Under the pieces are notes generated by a model, which was not told the DNA's origin, did no database searches, and saw only the letters and a program-made list of their open reading frames with translations. From Bacteroidales bacterium (GTDB lineage Bacteria; Bacteroidota; Bacteroidia; Bacteroidales; UBA7960): a stretch of DNA of 34,992 nucleotides. The stretch lies in assembly GCA_019429055.1 (NCBI GenBank), contig JAHYJP010000019.1, positions 1 to 34,992 on the forward strand, in the 5' to 3' direction. Shown piece by piece: positions 16,857-26,624 of the stretch; positions within the stretch are counted from its first letter, which is position 1; each line of letters opens with the position of its first letter. Position numbers and translations under genes: made by a program.

Positions 16857-18116
16857 TCATCTCCTCCAGATACTTACAGCATGATTCCAGGTACTTCGGT
16901 ATGCCTGATCTCTTTCGAGTGCAAAATGATTGTATGAATATTTATTGTCAATTCGGTTAAATGTGAATGTTGCAGAAGGAATGTTTATTCCTTCGGTGTA
17001 GCGCCAGGTTTCTGTATTCTCGGTCTTGAAAACCGAATGTGGAGGCCCAAAAATGATATAAATCATACCCCTATCGGTTTGCCAGCCCGGAACAAACGAA
17101 GTAAAAAGAATATTTGCGTTGTTAACCCGGTTGAAATATCTGTTTTTAAGTTCGCGGGCCCGGTCGGGGTTTCCTGCGCTTCGGTTCCAGAACCTCTCCG
17201 TTGCAAGCATCGGATCATTGTAAGTGAAAAGTTGCTGATATTCGTCGGATGATGTTATGTACCTCAGAGATCTGAGCATATCAACAGAACCTGAAACATC
17301 TGGAAATCCAGGATGAAATGCATAGGCAACAAATCCATGCTCAGAATTTCCTTTTTCGTGAAAATGATATAACCCTTTATGTGAAGTAATTACTGACGAT
17401 TTTCCATTTCTGAAATTAAGAACAAAGCTGGTGTCTGCAACCATTTCAGGAACTTGATCGATCTGGTTGTCAGTGATAACAAACGGGGGTACTGGTATAT
17501 TATCGTGAACCGGAAAAACATGTGCACTTAGTTCAAAATCAAGTGCTTTAGCATAAGTTATCTCAAAGTTCTTTTGCAACGACAGGAAAAATGGGGTTGA
17601 AAATACTGAATTCTTGTTTTCAGCAAATAAAAAGAACTGTGATGTGTAAGGATGCAATTTGTCAGGGGTTAATGCATCCTGATGCCGGGATCTCCTGTTA
17701 AGATCTTCAAATTCAGTAAAAAGAGTATATCTTGTTCCTGGCGGGGTAGCAAAATTAACAGTCCTTTCAAGAAAGGGTTTGGGATCAATGGTAAGTGTAT
17801 CTGTAAATCTTATTCTTGCACTATCTGCAAGAATCCGGCTATCAAAACTCTCAAATAAATACCAGCTCAGCTGAAAACGGGAAGTAAAAAAATCTTCCGT
17901 AGCATCACGAACATACAATAACTCATCGGGATTGATATAAATCGTAAGTTTTGTACTGTCGGTGTGATGATGGAGAATGGAATACTCAGGCTGAACGACA
18001 TTAATTTCAGAATTGTATAAATGGGCGAAGTTTACATTTACCGGCCGTTTTAATGGCCTGCATGTAGAAAACAGGCTCAGTATGGCAAGTAAAACTAAAA
18101 TTCTCCGGATATACAT
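16857..18116 (-). CDS. GWxTD-domain protein, probable lipoprotein
   Basis: A 419-residue protein with the GWxTD signature (PGWQTDRGMIYIIFGPP, in the last quarter) followed by a C-terminal ETWRYTEG region. GWxTD domains are common in Bacteroidota and have no established function. The N-terminus (residues 1-19, ending FSTC) looks like a lipoprotein signal with Cys19 as anchor, though Thr at -1 is unusual. The middle is beta-rich. The gene has its own promoter and starts a transcript likely to include rlmB and lutA. Confidence 0.85.
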   Translation of the reverse strand: MYIRRILVLLAILSLFSTCRPLKRPVNVNFAHLYNSEINVVQPEYSILHHHTDSTKLTIYINPDELLYVRDATEDFFTSRFQLSWYLFESFDSRILADSARIRFTDTLTIDPKPFLERTVNFATPPGTRYTLFTEFEDLNRRSRHQDALTPDKLHPYTSQFFLFAENKNSVFSTPFFLSLQKNFEITYAKALDFELSAHVFPVHDNIPVPPFVITDNQIDQVPEMVADTSFVLNFRNGKSSVITSHKGLYHFHEKGNSEHGFVAYAFHPGFPDVSGSVDMLRSLRYITSSDEYQQLFTYNDPMLATERFWNRSAGNPDRARELKNRYFNRVNNANILFTSFVPGWQTDRGMIYIIFGPPHSVFKTENTETWRYTEGINIPSATFTFNRIDNKYSYNHFALERDQAYRSTWNHAVSIWRR

Positions 18117-18176
18117 ACTTTTTAATGACTGAATTTACTGATATTGATGATTTAATGATTTTAACAATCACAAATG

Positions 18177-18209
18177 CAAAGATACATTTTGATGTTCTTT
18201 TTTAATCAA
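18177..18209 (-). promoter_or_regulatory. Promoter of the GWxTD-rlmB-lutA genes
   Basis: On the minus strand TATCTTTG (18184-18177) is the classic Bacteroidota -7 box, with a TTG (18209-18207) 22 bases upstream. The predicted leader is about 55 bases. This is the only clear promoter inside the mpl-to-porin run. Confidence 0.55.
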
Positions 18210-18241
18210 TTACCTGTATTTATTTTTGAGCCAGTAGAATT

Positions 18242-19972
18242 TTAAAATGTACTCACGTAGCCCACATGTATTTTGGCGTTACGGAACTCGAAAGGTATAT
18301 GATTCTGCCTGCCCATTGCAAAATATAGTGCAAAAATTCCTGCCTGGGTTTCAAGGTTTATTCCCGTACCCATGCCCACCGGAAAATCATTTATATATTG
18401 ATTACCGGTTTTCTGCTCGTACCAGCCTCCATTAATAAACAAGCTGAAAAAACTCATATTTCCGGTAAAAAACCTATATTCCAGATTGGATGTAAAGTAA
18501 GCCGATGCAAGCATTGAATATTCATCAAATCCCTTCAAAGTTTGAAAACCACCCAAACGGTAAAGTTGATTTTCGGGCAGGTTTTGCCCATTGAGCCAGG
18601 CACTTTGGTTGTCAAATGAAAAAGTACTCCGGTCCGAAATTTTTAATCTGAATTTTGCTCTTGCCTTAATATTTATTTGCAAACTCTTTAGTTCTAAATC
18701 TTCGTATATGATTTCGGGCAAATTGCTGTTTTTGATGATCTCACGGTTTCCTGCGGCTGCCGAAATATTTATGAGATGCCCCCTTTGCAATAAGTTTTGC
18801 CTGAAAGCAGTTGTTCTTTTATTAAACTCAAGGCCGTAAAGTCTGCTGGTAAAATCAAGGTTTCGCGGTGGAACAGTAAAACTTTCATACTGTCTTGTAC
18901 TGATGAGACTTGAACGGGTATAATCCATAAATGCTCCCCATGAAATGGTAGCGGAAGTATGAAATCTTAGGGAAGGAATGGTCCTGATCTGCAGCCATGA
19001 AGTATCCTGCCTGTGCAGCCCAAATTCAATACCCGTATTAACCGGCAAACGGAAAGGGTAGGGGTACTCTCCTTTAAGATCAAGGATCTGGGTTCCCCGG
19101 GCTAGTGCTCTCCACGATAAATCCAGAAACTCTCCCATGCCAAAAGTATTGGAAAGGTAAAGATTCAGAATTCCTGTAATCTGAAAAGGTTGTTCATCAT
19201 TTTGTGTGCCTGACAGTCCGGCAACACCATCAAAGCGGTTAGCCCGTATTTTTTGAAGGGGCAGGTGTAATCGTGCTTTGCCCGGCGAAAAAGATAACTG
19301 CAGGGGCGAACTCAGTCCGGCAAAATCAAGTTCCTGCAATCGGCTTCCGGCATGCTGAACAAGTTTTTCACTGTAGGGTTGACCCGGAATAATACCCAGG
19401 TGGTTTTCCAGGAAAAAACGACTGATTTGCACATTACCTCCCCGGCTTAGTGTATCAAAAACCATATATTCCATTCTTTCCAGAACGAGCATGGTTTCGA
19501 TTATGCTGTCGGTAAACTGTATTTCTGTTTTTTGCAAACTGACAAAAGGGTATCCGTTGTTCTCAAAGTGATTGAAAATGGTTTTGGAAATAGTTTCAAA
19601 CTCGGGAAAGCTTACCGGCTCATCTTTAAAATACCTGATAAGCCTCAGTTTTTGCAATAGTTCTGGCTCAATCGATGAATTCAACTGATAATAAAACTCC
19701 TGACCTTTGTTTATAACAAAATAATGATTGAGTGAATCGGTTGTAAAACTTTCCTTTTCAGCCTTAAGAAACCCCAGTTGGTGAAGTTCACTTAACCTCT
19801 TTGCTGCAAATCTTAAAACAGAATCAGTTGAATGTTCTGAAACAGAAAACTCATACCGTTCTCTTGAATTGCTGTCAGAGATGCCATTATGTGATTGTGC
19901 TGTGGTTGAAAATAAAAATATGAACCACAGAACTATAAAAAACAGGTAGCCTTTGATAGGATGGCTTTCCAT
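18242..19972 (-). CDS. BamA/Omp85-like outer-membrane protein
   Basis: A 576-residue outer-membrane protein with a signal peptide (about 1-26). A periplasmic part follows with POTRA-like features (about 60-250: ENNGYPFVSLQKTEI, a glycine-rich YSEKLVQHAG and a helix). The C-terminal beta-barrel (about 260-576) ends in Phe, the usual BAM recognition residue. The barrel has the GFQTLKGFDEY segment, resembling the conserved RGF/Y motif of surface antigen (D15) proteins. It is shorter than BamA (about 800), so it is probably an Omp85 relative, not the essential BamA. It starts 6 bases after ung. Confidence 0.8.
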   Translation of the reverse strand: MESHPIKGYLFFIVLWFIFLFSTTAQSHNGISDSNSRERYEFSVSEHSTDSVLRFAAKRLSELHQLGFLKAEKESFTTDSLNHYFVINKGQEFYYQLNSSIEPELLQKLRLIRYFKDEPVSFPEFETISKTIFNHFENNGYPFVSLQKTEIQFTDSIIETMLVLERMEYMVFDTLSRGGNVQISRFFLENHLGIIPGQPYSEKLVQHAGSRLQELDFAGLSSPLQLSFSPGKARLHLPLQKIRANRFDGVAGLSGTQNDEQPFQITGILNLYLSNTFGMGEFLDLSWRALARGTQILDLKGEYPYPFRLPVNTGIEFGLHRQDTSWLQIRTIPSLRFHTSATISWGAFMDYTRSSLISTRQYESFTVPPRNLDFTSRLYGLEFNKRTTAFRQNLLQRGHLINISAAAGNREIIKNSNLPEIIYEDLELKSLQINIKARAKFRLKISDRSTFSFDNQSAWLNGQNLPENQLYRLGGFQTLKGFDEYSMLASAYFTSNLEYRFFTGNMSFFSLFINGGWYEQKTGNQYINDFPVGMGTGINLETQAGIFALYFAMGRQNHIPFEFRNAKIHVGYVSTF

Positions 19973-19978
19973 GGTGGG

Positions 19979-20665
19979 TCAGGCAGAGTTTAAGTTCCAG
20001 TTTATGGGTTCAATATTGTTTTGCTGAAGATAACCGTTGGTTTTGGAAAAATGCCGGCATCCGAAAAAACCACGCAACGCTGAAAAGGGCGAAGGATGAA
20101 CCGTCTTTAATATAAGATGTTTATTGGTATCAATCAGTGCGGATTTCTGGATGGCATAATTTCCCCAGAGCAGAAAAACAAGATGTTCTCTTTCAGTTGA
20201 CAGGATCTCAATTACCCTGTCAGTAAAAGTTTCCCAGCCTTTTTTCTGGTGCGATCCTGCCTGGTTGGCACGTACGGTTAGTGTTGCATTGAGCAGCAGC
20301 ACTCCCTGATCGGCCCATTTTTCAAGATTGCCATGTTTTGGGATAGGAATGTTAAGGTCGCTCTTCAGTTCGTTGAAGATATTTTTCAGGGAAGGAGGCT
20401 GCTGAACTCCTACCGGAACTGAAAAGCACAAACCATGTGCCTGTCCCCGACCATGATAAGGATCCTGCCCCAGGATAACCACTTTAACCTTGTGAAAGGG
20501 TGTATGGTTAAAGGCAGCAAAAATCCTTGGCCCGGGCGGGTAAATGGTGTATTTCTTTTTTTCCTCCAGAAGAAAACTCTTTAGTGCAGGGAAATAGGGT
20601 TTTTGAAATTCTCCGGTGAGGACTTTTTTCCAACTTTCTTCTATGGCAGGATTTATTTGAGTCAT
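19979..20665 (-). CDS. ung: Uracil-DNA glycosylase
   Basis: Removes uracil from DNA as the first step of base-excision repair. The 228-residue protein carries the family 1 UDG motifs: GQDPYH at 66-71 (catalytic Asp68), the GLCFSVP strand, [14 protein letters not shown] and HPSPFS at 190-195 with the DNA-intercalating loop just after. Length is normal. It starts 19 bases after the mpl stop and is 6 bases before the outer-membrane protein gene, so it is in one operon with both. Confidence 0.97.
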   Translation of the reverse strand: MTQINPAIEESWKKVLTGEFQKPYFPALKSFLLEEKKKYTIYPPGPRIFAAFNHTPFHKVKVVILGQDPYHGRGQAHGLCFSVPVGVQQPPSLKNIFNELKSDLNIPIPKHGNLEKWADQGVLLLNATLTVRANQAGSHQKKGWETFTDRVIEILSTEREHLVFLLWGNYAIQKSALIDTNKHLILKTVHPSPFSALRGFFGCRHFSKTNGYLQQNNIEPINWNLNSA

Positions 20666-20684
20666 CAGAACCTTAAGTTTTGCG

Positions 20685-22046
20685 TTAGTCCGTTAATTTA
20701 TTTGCAATTCCCTGAATATCAAGGTTTCCGAAGTTAGCGCTGGTCATGATCAAGTAGGCCGCATTATCCTGTTTTTGCTTAAGTATTTCTTCCTTAAGTT
20801 TTTCCGGATCGCTGAATATTTTCAGGTTTTTCTTATCAAAGGCATTATAAATCATTTCAGGACTTATATAGGGTAACCTTTTAAGTTCGATTGCTGCGGG
20901 ATTATAAAAAACAATGGCCTCATCTGCAAGTTCCATACTTCCGGTATATTGTACAAGAAAATCTTTGCTCAAGCTACTGTAGGTATGCAGTTCCATGAAA
21001 GCAATAAGTTTTCTGCGCGGGAACTGTGATTTTACGGCATGTATTGTGGCTTTTAATTTAGAAGGTGCATGGGCAAAATCCTTGAATACTGCAACACTAT
21101 CATTTTTTGCAAGCATTTGCAGACGATTACTTGCACCCTTAAAACTGCCGATGGCTTCCAGAAACATGTCTTCTGTAACTCCCAGTTGCTTGCATACGGT
21201 CATAGCTCCTGAAATATTGAGCAGGTTATGCTCGCCAAAAACCATTAGCGGGTAAAGGTTGTCATAAAAATTTATGTAAGTGATTCCGTCTTTTGTAATA
21301 TAATCGGACAATCTGTAAGGCAGGAGACAGATATCTTTCCTTGGATTATTTTTACAAAGGTCTTTTACCGTCTCATCAGCTTCACAATAAACCAGTTTGC
21401 CGTATTTTTCAATTTTTTCAATAAAAATCCTGAATTGCTCAATGTAGTTTTCAAAAGTGGGAAATACATTGATATGATCCCAGGCAATGCCACTTATGAG
21501 CGCTATGTTGGGTTTGTAGAGATGAAACTTCGGTCTGGGATCAAGGGGTGAACTCAGGTATTCATCACCTTCCAGCACAATATGCGGGGCATCATCACTT
21601 AACTTAACCATAACATCAAAGCCGTCAAGCTGTGCACCCACCATGTAGTCGGTTTGGATATCATGGTATTGCAAAACGTGCAAAATCATCGATGTGATTG
21701 TGGTTTTACCATGACTTCCGCCAATTACAATCCGATTTTTATTTTTTGATTGTTCGTATAGAAACTCAGGGTATGAGAAAATCTTAAGTTTAAGATCTTT
21801 GGCCTTTTTTAACTCAGGGTTATCTTCCTTTGCATGCATGCCCAATATTACGGCATCGAGCCCGTCGTGAATTTTGTTTTCATCCCAACCGGTTTGCGAA
21901 GGCAATAATTCATATTTCAGCAAGCGACTCTTTGATGGTTCAAATATTTCGTCATCTGAACCGGTAACCTGATAACCCTTTTTGTGGAGTGCAATGGCTA
22001 GATTATGCATGGCACTTCCTCCTATGGCAATAAAGTGAACTTTCAT
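20685..22046 (-). CDS. mpl: UDP-MurNAc:tripeptide ligase (murein recycling), Mpl
   Basis: Attaches the recycled tripeptide L-Ala-gamma-D-Glu-meso-Dap to UDP-N-acetylmuramate. The 453-residue protein has the Mur-ligase layout: an N-terminal [10 protein letters not shown] dinucleotide-like motif (8-17), the ATP loop GGSHGKTT (109-116), and a central domain with EGDEYLS, DHINVFP and HNLLNISGA. It is like MurC but has the Mpl-type sequence. An extension to 22055 would use a TTG start; the ATG at 22046 begins at the conserved [10 protein letters not shown], so I use it. First gene of the minus-strand run. Confidence 0.9.
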   Translation of the reverse strand: MKVHFIAIGGSAMHNLAIALHKKGYQVTGSDDEIFEPSKSRLLKYELLPSQTGWDENKIHDGLDAVILGMHAKEDNPELKKAKDLKLKIFSYPEFLYEQSKNKNRIVIGGSHGKTTITSMILHVLQYHDIQTDYMVGAQLDGFDVMVKLSDDAPHIVLEGDEYLSSPLDPRPKFHLYKPNIALISGIAWDHINVFPTFENYIEQFRIFIEKIEKYGKLVYCEADETVKDLCKNNPRKDICLLPYRLSDYITKDGITYINFYDNLYPLMVFGEHNLLNISGAMTVCKQLGVTEDMFLEAIGSFKGASNRLQMLAKNDSVAVFKDFAHAPSKLKATIHAVKSQFPRRKLIAFMELHTYSSLSKDFLVQYTGSMELADEAIVFYNPAAIELKRLPYISPEMIYNAFDKKNLKIFSDPEKLKEEILKQKQDNAAYLIMTSANFGNLDIQGIANKLTD

Positions 22047-22175
22047 GTTTTTCAAAACTCTGGTTTAATTATTTTTTGAACAATTGCAGTAACTTAAAGA
22101 AGTTTTTTGCTGATTGTTTTTAAAATGTAAAGTTAAAAGTTTTGCCAGATTAATTGGCCGTAATTAAGTTACCTG

Positions 22176-22193
22176 TGGCTAATCACTTAGCCA
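22176..22193. repeat. Inverted repeat TGGCTAA-TCAC-TTAGCCA
   Basis: TGGCTAA (22176-22182) and TTAGCCA (22187-22193) are perfect complements around a 4-base loop. Its position between divergent genes, about 40 bases upstream of the plus-strand -7 box, would suit an operator. There is no T-run on either side, so it is not a terminator. Confidence 0.6.
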
Positions 22194-22233
22194 AATACCA
22201 AGACTCACGGAGTTTTTCTCGTTTCATTTTTAG

Positions 22234-22241
22234 TATTTTTG
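22234..22241 (+). promoter_or_regulatory. Possible -7 element for the metallo-hydrolase gene
   Basis: TATTTTTG matches TAnnTTTG. A T-run (22213-22217) lies at about the right distance upstream but has no TTTG. The leader would be about 110 bases. Confidence 0.35.
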
Positions 22242-22360
22242 CTGATATTAAAAAGAATTGCAGGCATTTTACTGAAAGAATTATCAGAAGTTTTCGTTCA
22301 ATTTAGGTTTGGCAATAATTTATTTATTCTGGGGCTATTTAGTTTAAATTGTTGATATGT

Positions 22361-23200
22361 ATGAAGTTATTTACTATTGTTCCTGAAAATTTCAAAATGG
22401 ATGGAGGTGCTTGCTTTGGTGTTGTTCCCAAAAGCATATGGTCAAAGCATGTACCCTGCGATGATGACAATATGGTAAACATGTCATCACGATGTTTACT
22501 TATCGATATCGGTGAACGCCGTATATTGATTGATACGGGTTTAGGCAATAAACAAAGTGAAAAGTATTACAGTTATTTCCACCTTTTTGACAGGATTGGG
22601 CTGGAAAAGGCTATTGAAAATCAAGGTTATAAACCCGAAGAAATTACGGATGTAATTCTCACTCATCTTCATTTTGATCATGTGGGTGGTGCTGTAAAAT
22701 GGGCAGAAGATGGTAAAACTCCTGTCCCGGTATTCCCCAATGCAACGTATTACTGCTCCAAAGCTCAATGGGATACGGCCAATAACCCTAATCCAAGAGA
22801 AAAAGGATCCTATTTTCCGGAAAACTATTTGCCGCTTTTTGAAGAGGGGCGCCTTGAATTCATTCATAACCCAACCACATTTTGCAAGGGAATTGAACTT
22901 GAAATCAAATACGGACATACACTGGGTCAAATCATTCCGCTTATTAAATACAATGGGAGAACCCTGGCTTATATGGCTGATTTTATTTCTTCAGTTTTTA
23001 ATATTCCGCTGGCTTATGTGCCCAGTTATGATATTGATCCTGTTAAGTCGATGAATGAAAAGGACGAATTTCTAAAGCGCGCAGCAGAAAAAGATTATAT
23101 ACTGGTTTTTCAGCATGACTATTTTTACGAATGCTGCTCGCTGGAAGAAACCCCAAAGGGAATTCGCGCCAAAAAAACCTTTAAACTAACTGATATTTGA
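22361..23200 (+). CDS. MBL-fold metallo-hydrolase
   Basis: A 279-residue metallo-beta-lactamase-fold hydrolase with the metal motif HLHFDH (102-107), a second histidine in KYGHTLGQ, the aspartate in AYMADF and a C-terminal FQHDY histidine. Overall layout resembles lactonase-like MBL enzymes, but substrate cannot be assigned. A longer frame to 22349 begins with two TTG codons; the ATG at 22361 begins at the first strand and is preferred. cysH begins about 39 bases downstream in the same direction. Confidence 0.85.
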   Translation: MKLFTIVPENFKMDGGACFGVVPKSIWSKHVPCDDDNMVNMSSRCLLIDIGERRILIDTGLGNKQSEKYYSYFHLFDRIGLEKAIENQGYKPEEITDVILTHLHFDHVGGAVKWAEDGKTPVPVFPNATYYCSKAQWDTANNPNPREKGSYFPENYLPLFEEGRLEFIHNPTTFCKGIELEIKYGHTLGQIIPLIKYNGRTLAYMADFISSVFNIPLAYVPSYDIDPVKSMNEKDEFLKRAAEKDYILVFQHDYFYECCSLEETPKGIRAKKTFKLTDI

Positions 23201-23239
23201 AAAACCTGAATAAACTCTGGATTGAAAACTGAAATACTG

Positions 23240-23947
23240 ATGGAAAAATATACTGTTGATCAGCTTAATGAAAAACTTAAAGGGGAAAGCGCACTGGAAA
23301 TATTAAAAATTGTTTCCAACAGGTTTGGCAAAAAAATACGGTTTGCTTCGAGTATGGGAGTGGAAGACCAGGTGATAACACATATGATTGCTGATAATCA
23401 GTTGCCGATTGAAGTATTTACCCTGGATACCGGCAGAATGTTTCCTGAAACCTATGAAGTTATAGAAAAAACCCAGGCACGTTATAAATTAAAAATATCT
23501 GTTTATTTTCCTGATTCACAGGATGTTGAAAACATGGTAAACGAAAAGGGCATTAATCTTTTTTATCATAGTATTGAAAACAGAAAATTATGTTGTGGAA
23601 TCAGAAAAATAAAACCATTGAAAAGAGCACTGGAGGGCATGGATGCCTGGATCACCGGTCTAAGACGTGAACAATCTCCCACACGAAAAGATATGCAGGT
23701 AGTAGAGTGGGATGAAGGTAATAAACTGATCAAAGTAAATCCATTACTTGAATGGAGCGAAAAACAAACATGGGATTTTATCAAGGAAAACAAAATACCT
23801 TATAACACATTACATGATAAAGGATTTCCAAGCATTGGCTGCCAGCCTTGCACCAGGGCGATCATGCCTGGTGAAGATGTAAGAAGCGGCAGATGGTGGT
23901 GGGAAAATCCGGAAACCAAAGAATGTGGATTGCATGGCAGGAAGTAA
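23240..23947 (+). CDS. cysH: APS/PAPS reductase (Fe-S type)
   Basis: Reduces adenylyl sulfate to sulfite in assimilatory sulfate reduction. The 235-residue protein has the SSMGVEDQ PP-loop-like motif, TLDTGRMFPET, and the four Fe-S cysteines: Cys118-Cys119 (CCGIRK) and Cys201-Cys204 (CQPC). The catalytic cysteine is Cys229 in ECGLH near the C-terminus. The CC...CxxC set indicates the 4Fe-4S form, more often specific for APS than PAPS. No cysDN, sat or sulfite reductase is near. The ATG at 23240 (seventh codon of a TTG-started frame) is the start. The next gene, a kinase, starts 25 bases on. Confidence 0.92.
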   Translation: MEKYTVDQLNEKLKGESALEILKIVSNRFGKKIRFASSMGVEDQVITHMIADNQLPIEVFTLDTGRMFPETYEVIEKTQARYKLKISVYFPDSQDVENMVNEKGINLFYHSIENRKLCCGIRKIKPLKRALEGMDAWITGLRREQSPTRKDMQVVEWDEGNKLIKVNPLLEWSEKQTWDFIKENKIPYNTLHDKGFPSIGCQPCTRAIMPGEDVRSGRWWWENPETKECGLHGRK

Positions 23948-23972
23948 AAATTGAATCCATTATACACTGTAA

Positions 23973-26624
23973 ATGATATCCGACAATAATTTAACGAGGT
24001 TCTATTTAACGGCTTATGATAAATCTATTTGTACCGAGGTAAAAAGGTTTTTACACGAGAATAATAAACTGGTTATAACTATTGATAAGGCCAGTTTATC
24101 GGATCCTGAAATACGCAGGAAGCTTGTAAACACCACCTATCCCTGGCTAATGGATTTTGAAAGCTTTTCCCATCTTTCTCAGAACGGGAGTGCCGAGGTT
24201 TTAAGTCATTTCCCCTCTATTCTGCTGTTGATGGAGGAAAAAGATACTGCAGTGGCTGCCGGGTTAGATCTGCCCGAAAATATTTCCTTCATTCATAAAC
24301 CTGTTCACCCGGATGTATTAAAATTATTGCTTCAGTATTCATCAAAAAGGGTAAACAAAAGGTACGACAAGTCAATAGATCAGGAAGGGTTTTACAGAAA
24401 TTTATTTTTAAATAGCCTTCAGCCCAAAATAATTCTGGATCCTGAGAATTTCAAAATTATAGATGCCAACAACGGTGCGGCTAATATTTTTAAAACCTCT
24501 CTGGATGATTTGATTGGAAGCAGTCTTGATAAACTTCATCCGGAAGAGCTGGAGAGTATTCATGATGAAATCCGAAAAGTAGTTCAAGGGCAAAATTCTT
24601 ATCTTAAACTTAAATATACTGTTGATGATGAAGTTCTTGAGCTTGAATATTTTGTTAATAAAATAAGTGTTGGGAACAAAAAACTGATTTATTTCAACAT
24701 CCATGATATAACGGAAAAAGAGAAAGCAGATCAGATGTTTCATGAACAGCATGAGATGCTTCGAAGCACACTCGAGTCTATTGACGATCTCTTTTTTACA
24801 CTCAATAAAGATGGCGACTTTATTGAATACTATCAACCCTCCGATCAATCTTCTCTGGCGCTTTCCAGTGATGCATTTGTCGGGAAGAATATTTATGATG
24901 TTGGTTTTCCGCTTGATGTTGCCAGGAAATACCTGCAAACCATTGAGCGGGTGATTGATCAAGATAAATCAGAACAGATTGACTATTATCTTGAGGCTTT
25001 TGGCTCGAGGTTGTGGTACAGTGCCAGGATATCGCCCCGCAAAAATGTTTATGGTGTGGCTGATGGAGTTACAGTTTTGTGCAGGGATATTACCCGGCAA
25101 AAAAGAAATGAAGAAACACTCAAACGCGCCAGAGACTTTTACCTCACGCTGCTGGGTGATTTTCCCAGTATGATCTGGAAAACAAATACTTCAAAACGGG
25201 CGGATTACTTTAATAAAACATGGCTTGAATTTACCGGAAATGATCTGGAGAAAGAGCTTCAAACCGATTGGGTGGAGAAAATTCATATGGCCGATGTGGG
25301 AACATTTCTCTCAACCTTGCTGAATGCCTATCTTAAAAGAGAATCATTCCAGCTCGAACACAGATTAAAGTATAAATCAGGAGAGTATCGCTGGGTTATC
25401 AATGCAGGCAGACCACTCTACAACCTTGAAGGAAAGTTTGCAGGCTTTATTGGTTCATGTTATGATATTACGGAAAGAATGAAGGCTGAAGAAACTCTTA
25501 ATCTTCAGAAAAGTGCAATGGAATCAGCCCTCGAAGGTATACTGATCCTGGAGGATGATAATGAAAACTATCCTGTAATTTATGCCAATAAAGAACTGGC
25601 CAATATTACCGGTTATAGTGAAAAGCAGATTTTAGGAAAAGACTTTCTTCATGTTATCGGGTGTCCGGTAAATATGGAAACAAGAGATGATATTTTAAGC
25701 GCGTTAAAGAATAAAAAGCCTTTCAAATGTGAAGTGGAATGCACAAATGGTTCTAAGAAAAAATCATGGCGCTTGTTATATATGGCACCTGTAAAAGATA
25801 CCAAAAGCTCATCGAGTCATTTTGTTGCTGTTTTAAGCGATATTACCGAAACCAAAGCGGTTGAAAACACTCTCAGAGAAAACAATAAACAACTTCAAAA
25901 AACCAATGAAGAACTTGACCGTTTCGTTTACAGCACCTCGCATGAGCTAAGATCTCCGCTTATGTCGATCCTGGGACTGATCAATCTGATGGAAATTGAA
26001 CAAAATAACAACGAACCGGAGCATTACTTCAATATGATCAGAGATACAATATCGCGACTGGATAAAATAATCCATGACATTATTGATTATTCCAGAAACT
26101 CACGGTCAGATATTGTTTATGAAAACATTGATTTTAAAAAGTTTATAGAGGATGCTATTCAAAACCAGTCTCATCTTGAGAACTTTGAAAAGGTAAAGTT
26201 CAGTGTAGATGTGAAAAACGGGGTATCATTTTTATCTGACAAGAAACGGGTTGAGATCATATTTAATAATTTGATTTCCAACTGTGTAAGATTCCATAAT
26301 TTTGAACAGGAAGATCCTGTTGTACGGGTGAGTGTGAAAACTTCGCCGGTGAATGCCATTATAACCATCTACGATAATGGAACAGGAATTCATGATAAAC
26401 ATATTCCAAAGGTTTACGAAATGTTTTACAGAGCTACGGAAAAGAGTACCGGTAGCGGTATAGGTCTTTACATAGTAAAGGAAATACTGGAAAAATTAAG
26501 GGGCAAAATAAAGGTAAAATCTGAACCCAATAAGGGAACCACTTTCATTATTGAATTACCTAATTTCTCAAAAAATGAACCCAGGCTCTTCCAGATGAAT
26601 TCGGTAGACGCCGAATATTTTTAA
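23973..26624 (+). CDS. PAS-domain sensor histidine kinase (HisKA type)
   Basis: An 883-residue soluble-looking sensor kinase without membrane segments. The order is: a degenerate receiver-like domain (1-135; Asp61 and Lys109-Pro110 in the right places); four PAS domains (about 140-250, 263-375, 385-505 and 512-630); a coiled linker; HisKA with His657 (STSHELRSPL); and HATPase_c with N-box near 765-770, DNGTG 801-805 and the GSGIGL box from about 827. The second and third PAS resemble those of the kinase at 27085. Its stop overlaps the start of the regulator after it by 1 base, so the two are a pair. Confidence 0.92.
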   Translation: MISDNNLTRFYLTAYDKSICTEVKRFLHENNKLVITIDKASLSDPEIRRKLVNTTYPWLMDFESFSHLSQNGSAEVLSHFPSILLLMEEKDTAVAAGLDLPENISFIHKPVHPDVLKLLLQYSSKRVNKRYDKSIDQEGFYRNLFLNSLQPKIILDPENFKIIDANNGAANIFKTSLDDLIGSSLDKLHPEELESIHDEIRKVVQGQNSYLKLKYTVDDEVLELEYFVNKISVGNKKLIYFNIHDITEKEKADQMFHEQHEMLRSTLESIDDLFFTLNKDGDFIEYYQPSDQSSLALSSDAFVGKNIYDVGFPLDVARKYLQTIERVIDQDKSEQIDYYLEAFGSRLWYSARISPRKNVYGVADGVTVLCRDITRQKRNEETLKRARDFYLTLLGDFPSMIWKTNTSKRADYFNKTWLEFTGNDLEKELQTDWVEKIHMADVGTFLSTLLNAYLKRESFQLEHRLKYKSGEYRWVINAGRPLYNLEGKFAGFIGSCYDITERMKAEETLNLQKSAMESALEGILILEDDNENYPVIYANKELANITGYSEKQILGKDFLHVIGCPVNMETRDDILSALKNKKPFKCEVECTNGSKKKSWRLLYMAPVKDTKSSSSHFVAVLSDITETKAVENTLRENNKQLQKTNEELDRFVYSTSHELRSPLMSILGLINLMEIEQNNNEPEHYFNMIRDTISRLDKIIHDIIDYSRNSRSDIVYENIDFKKFIEDAIQNQSHLENFEKVKFSVDVKNGVSFLSDKKRVEIIFNNLISNCVRFHNFEQEDPVVRVSVKTSPVNAIITIYDNGTGIHDKHIPKVYEMFYRATEKSTGSGIGLYIVKEILEKLRGKIKVKSEPNKGTTFIIELPNFSKNEPRLFQMNSVDAEYF

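Larger units (their letters stand above)
22047..22360. other. Divergent intergenic region mpl / metallo-hydrolase
   Basis: 314 bases of AT-rich spacer. It holds a perfect 7-bp inverted repeat (22176-22193) and the probable promoter of the metallo-hydrolase gene. No minus-strand -7 box matching the consensus was found for mpl. No coding signal was seen. Confidence 0.6.

Noticed and set aside
24408-24962. Minus-strand open frame of 184 codons inside the first kinase
   Set aside because: It is antisense to conserved PAS-domain sequence, has a composition typical of a shadow frame, and no recognisable domain.
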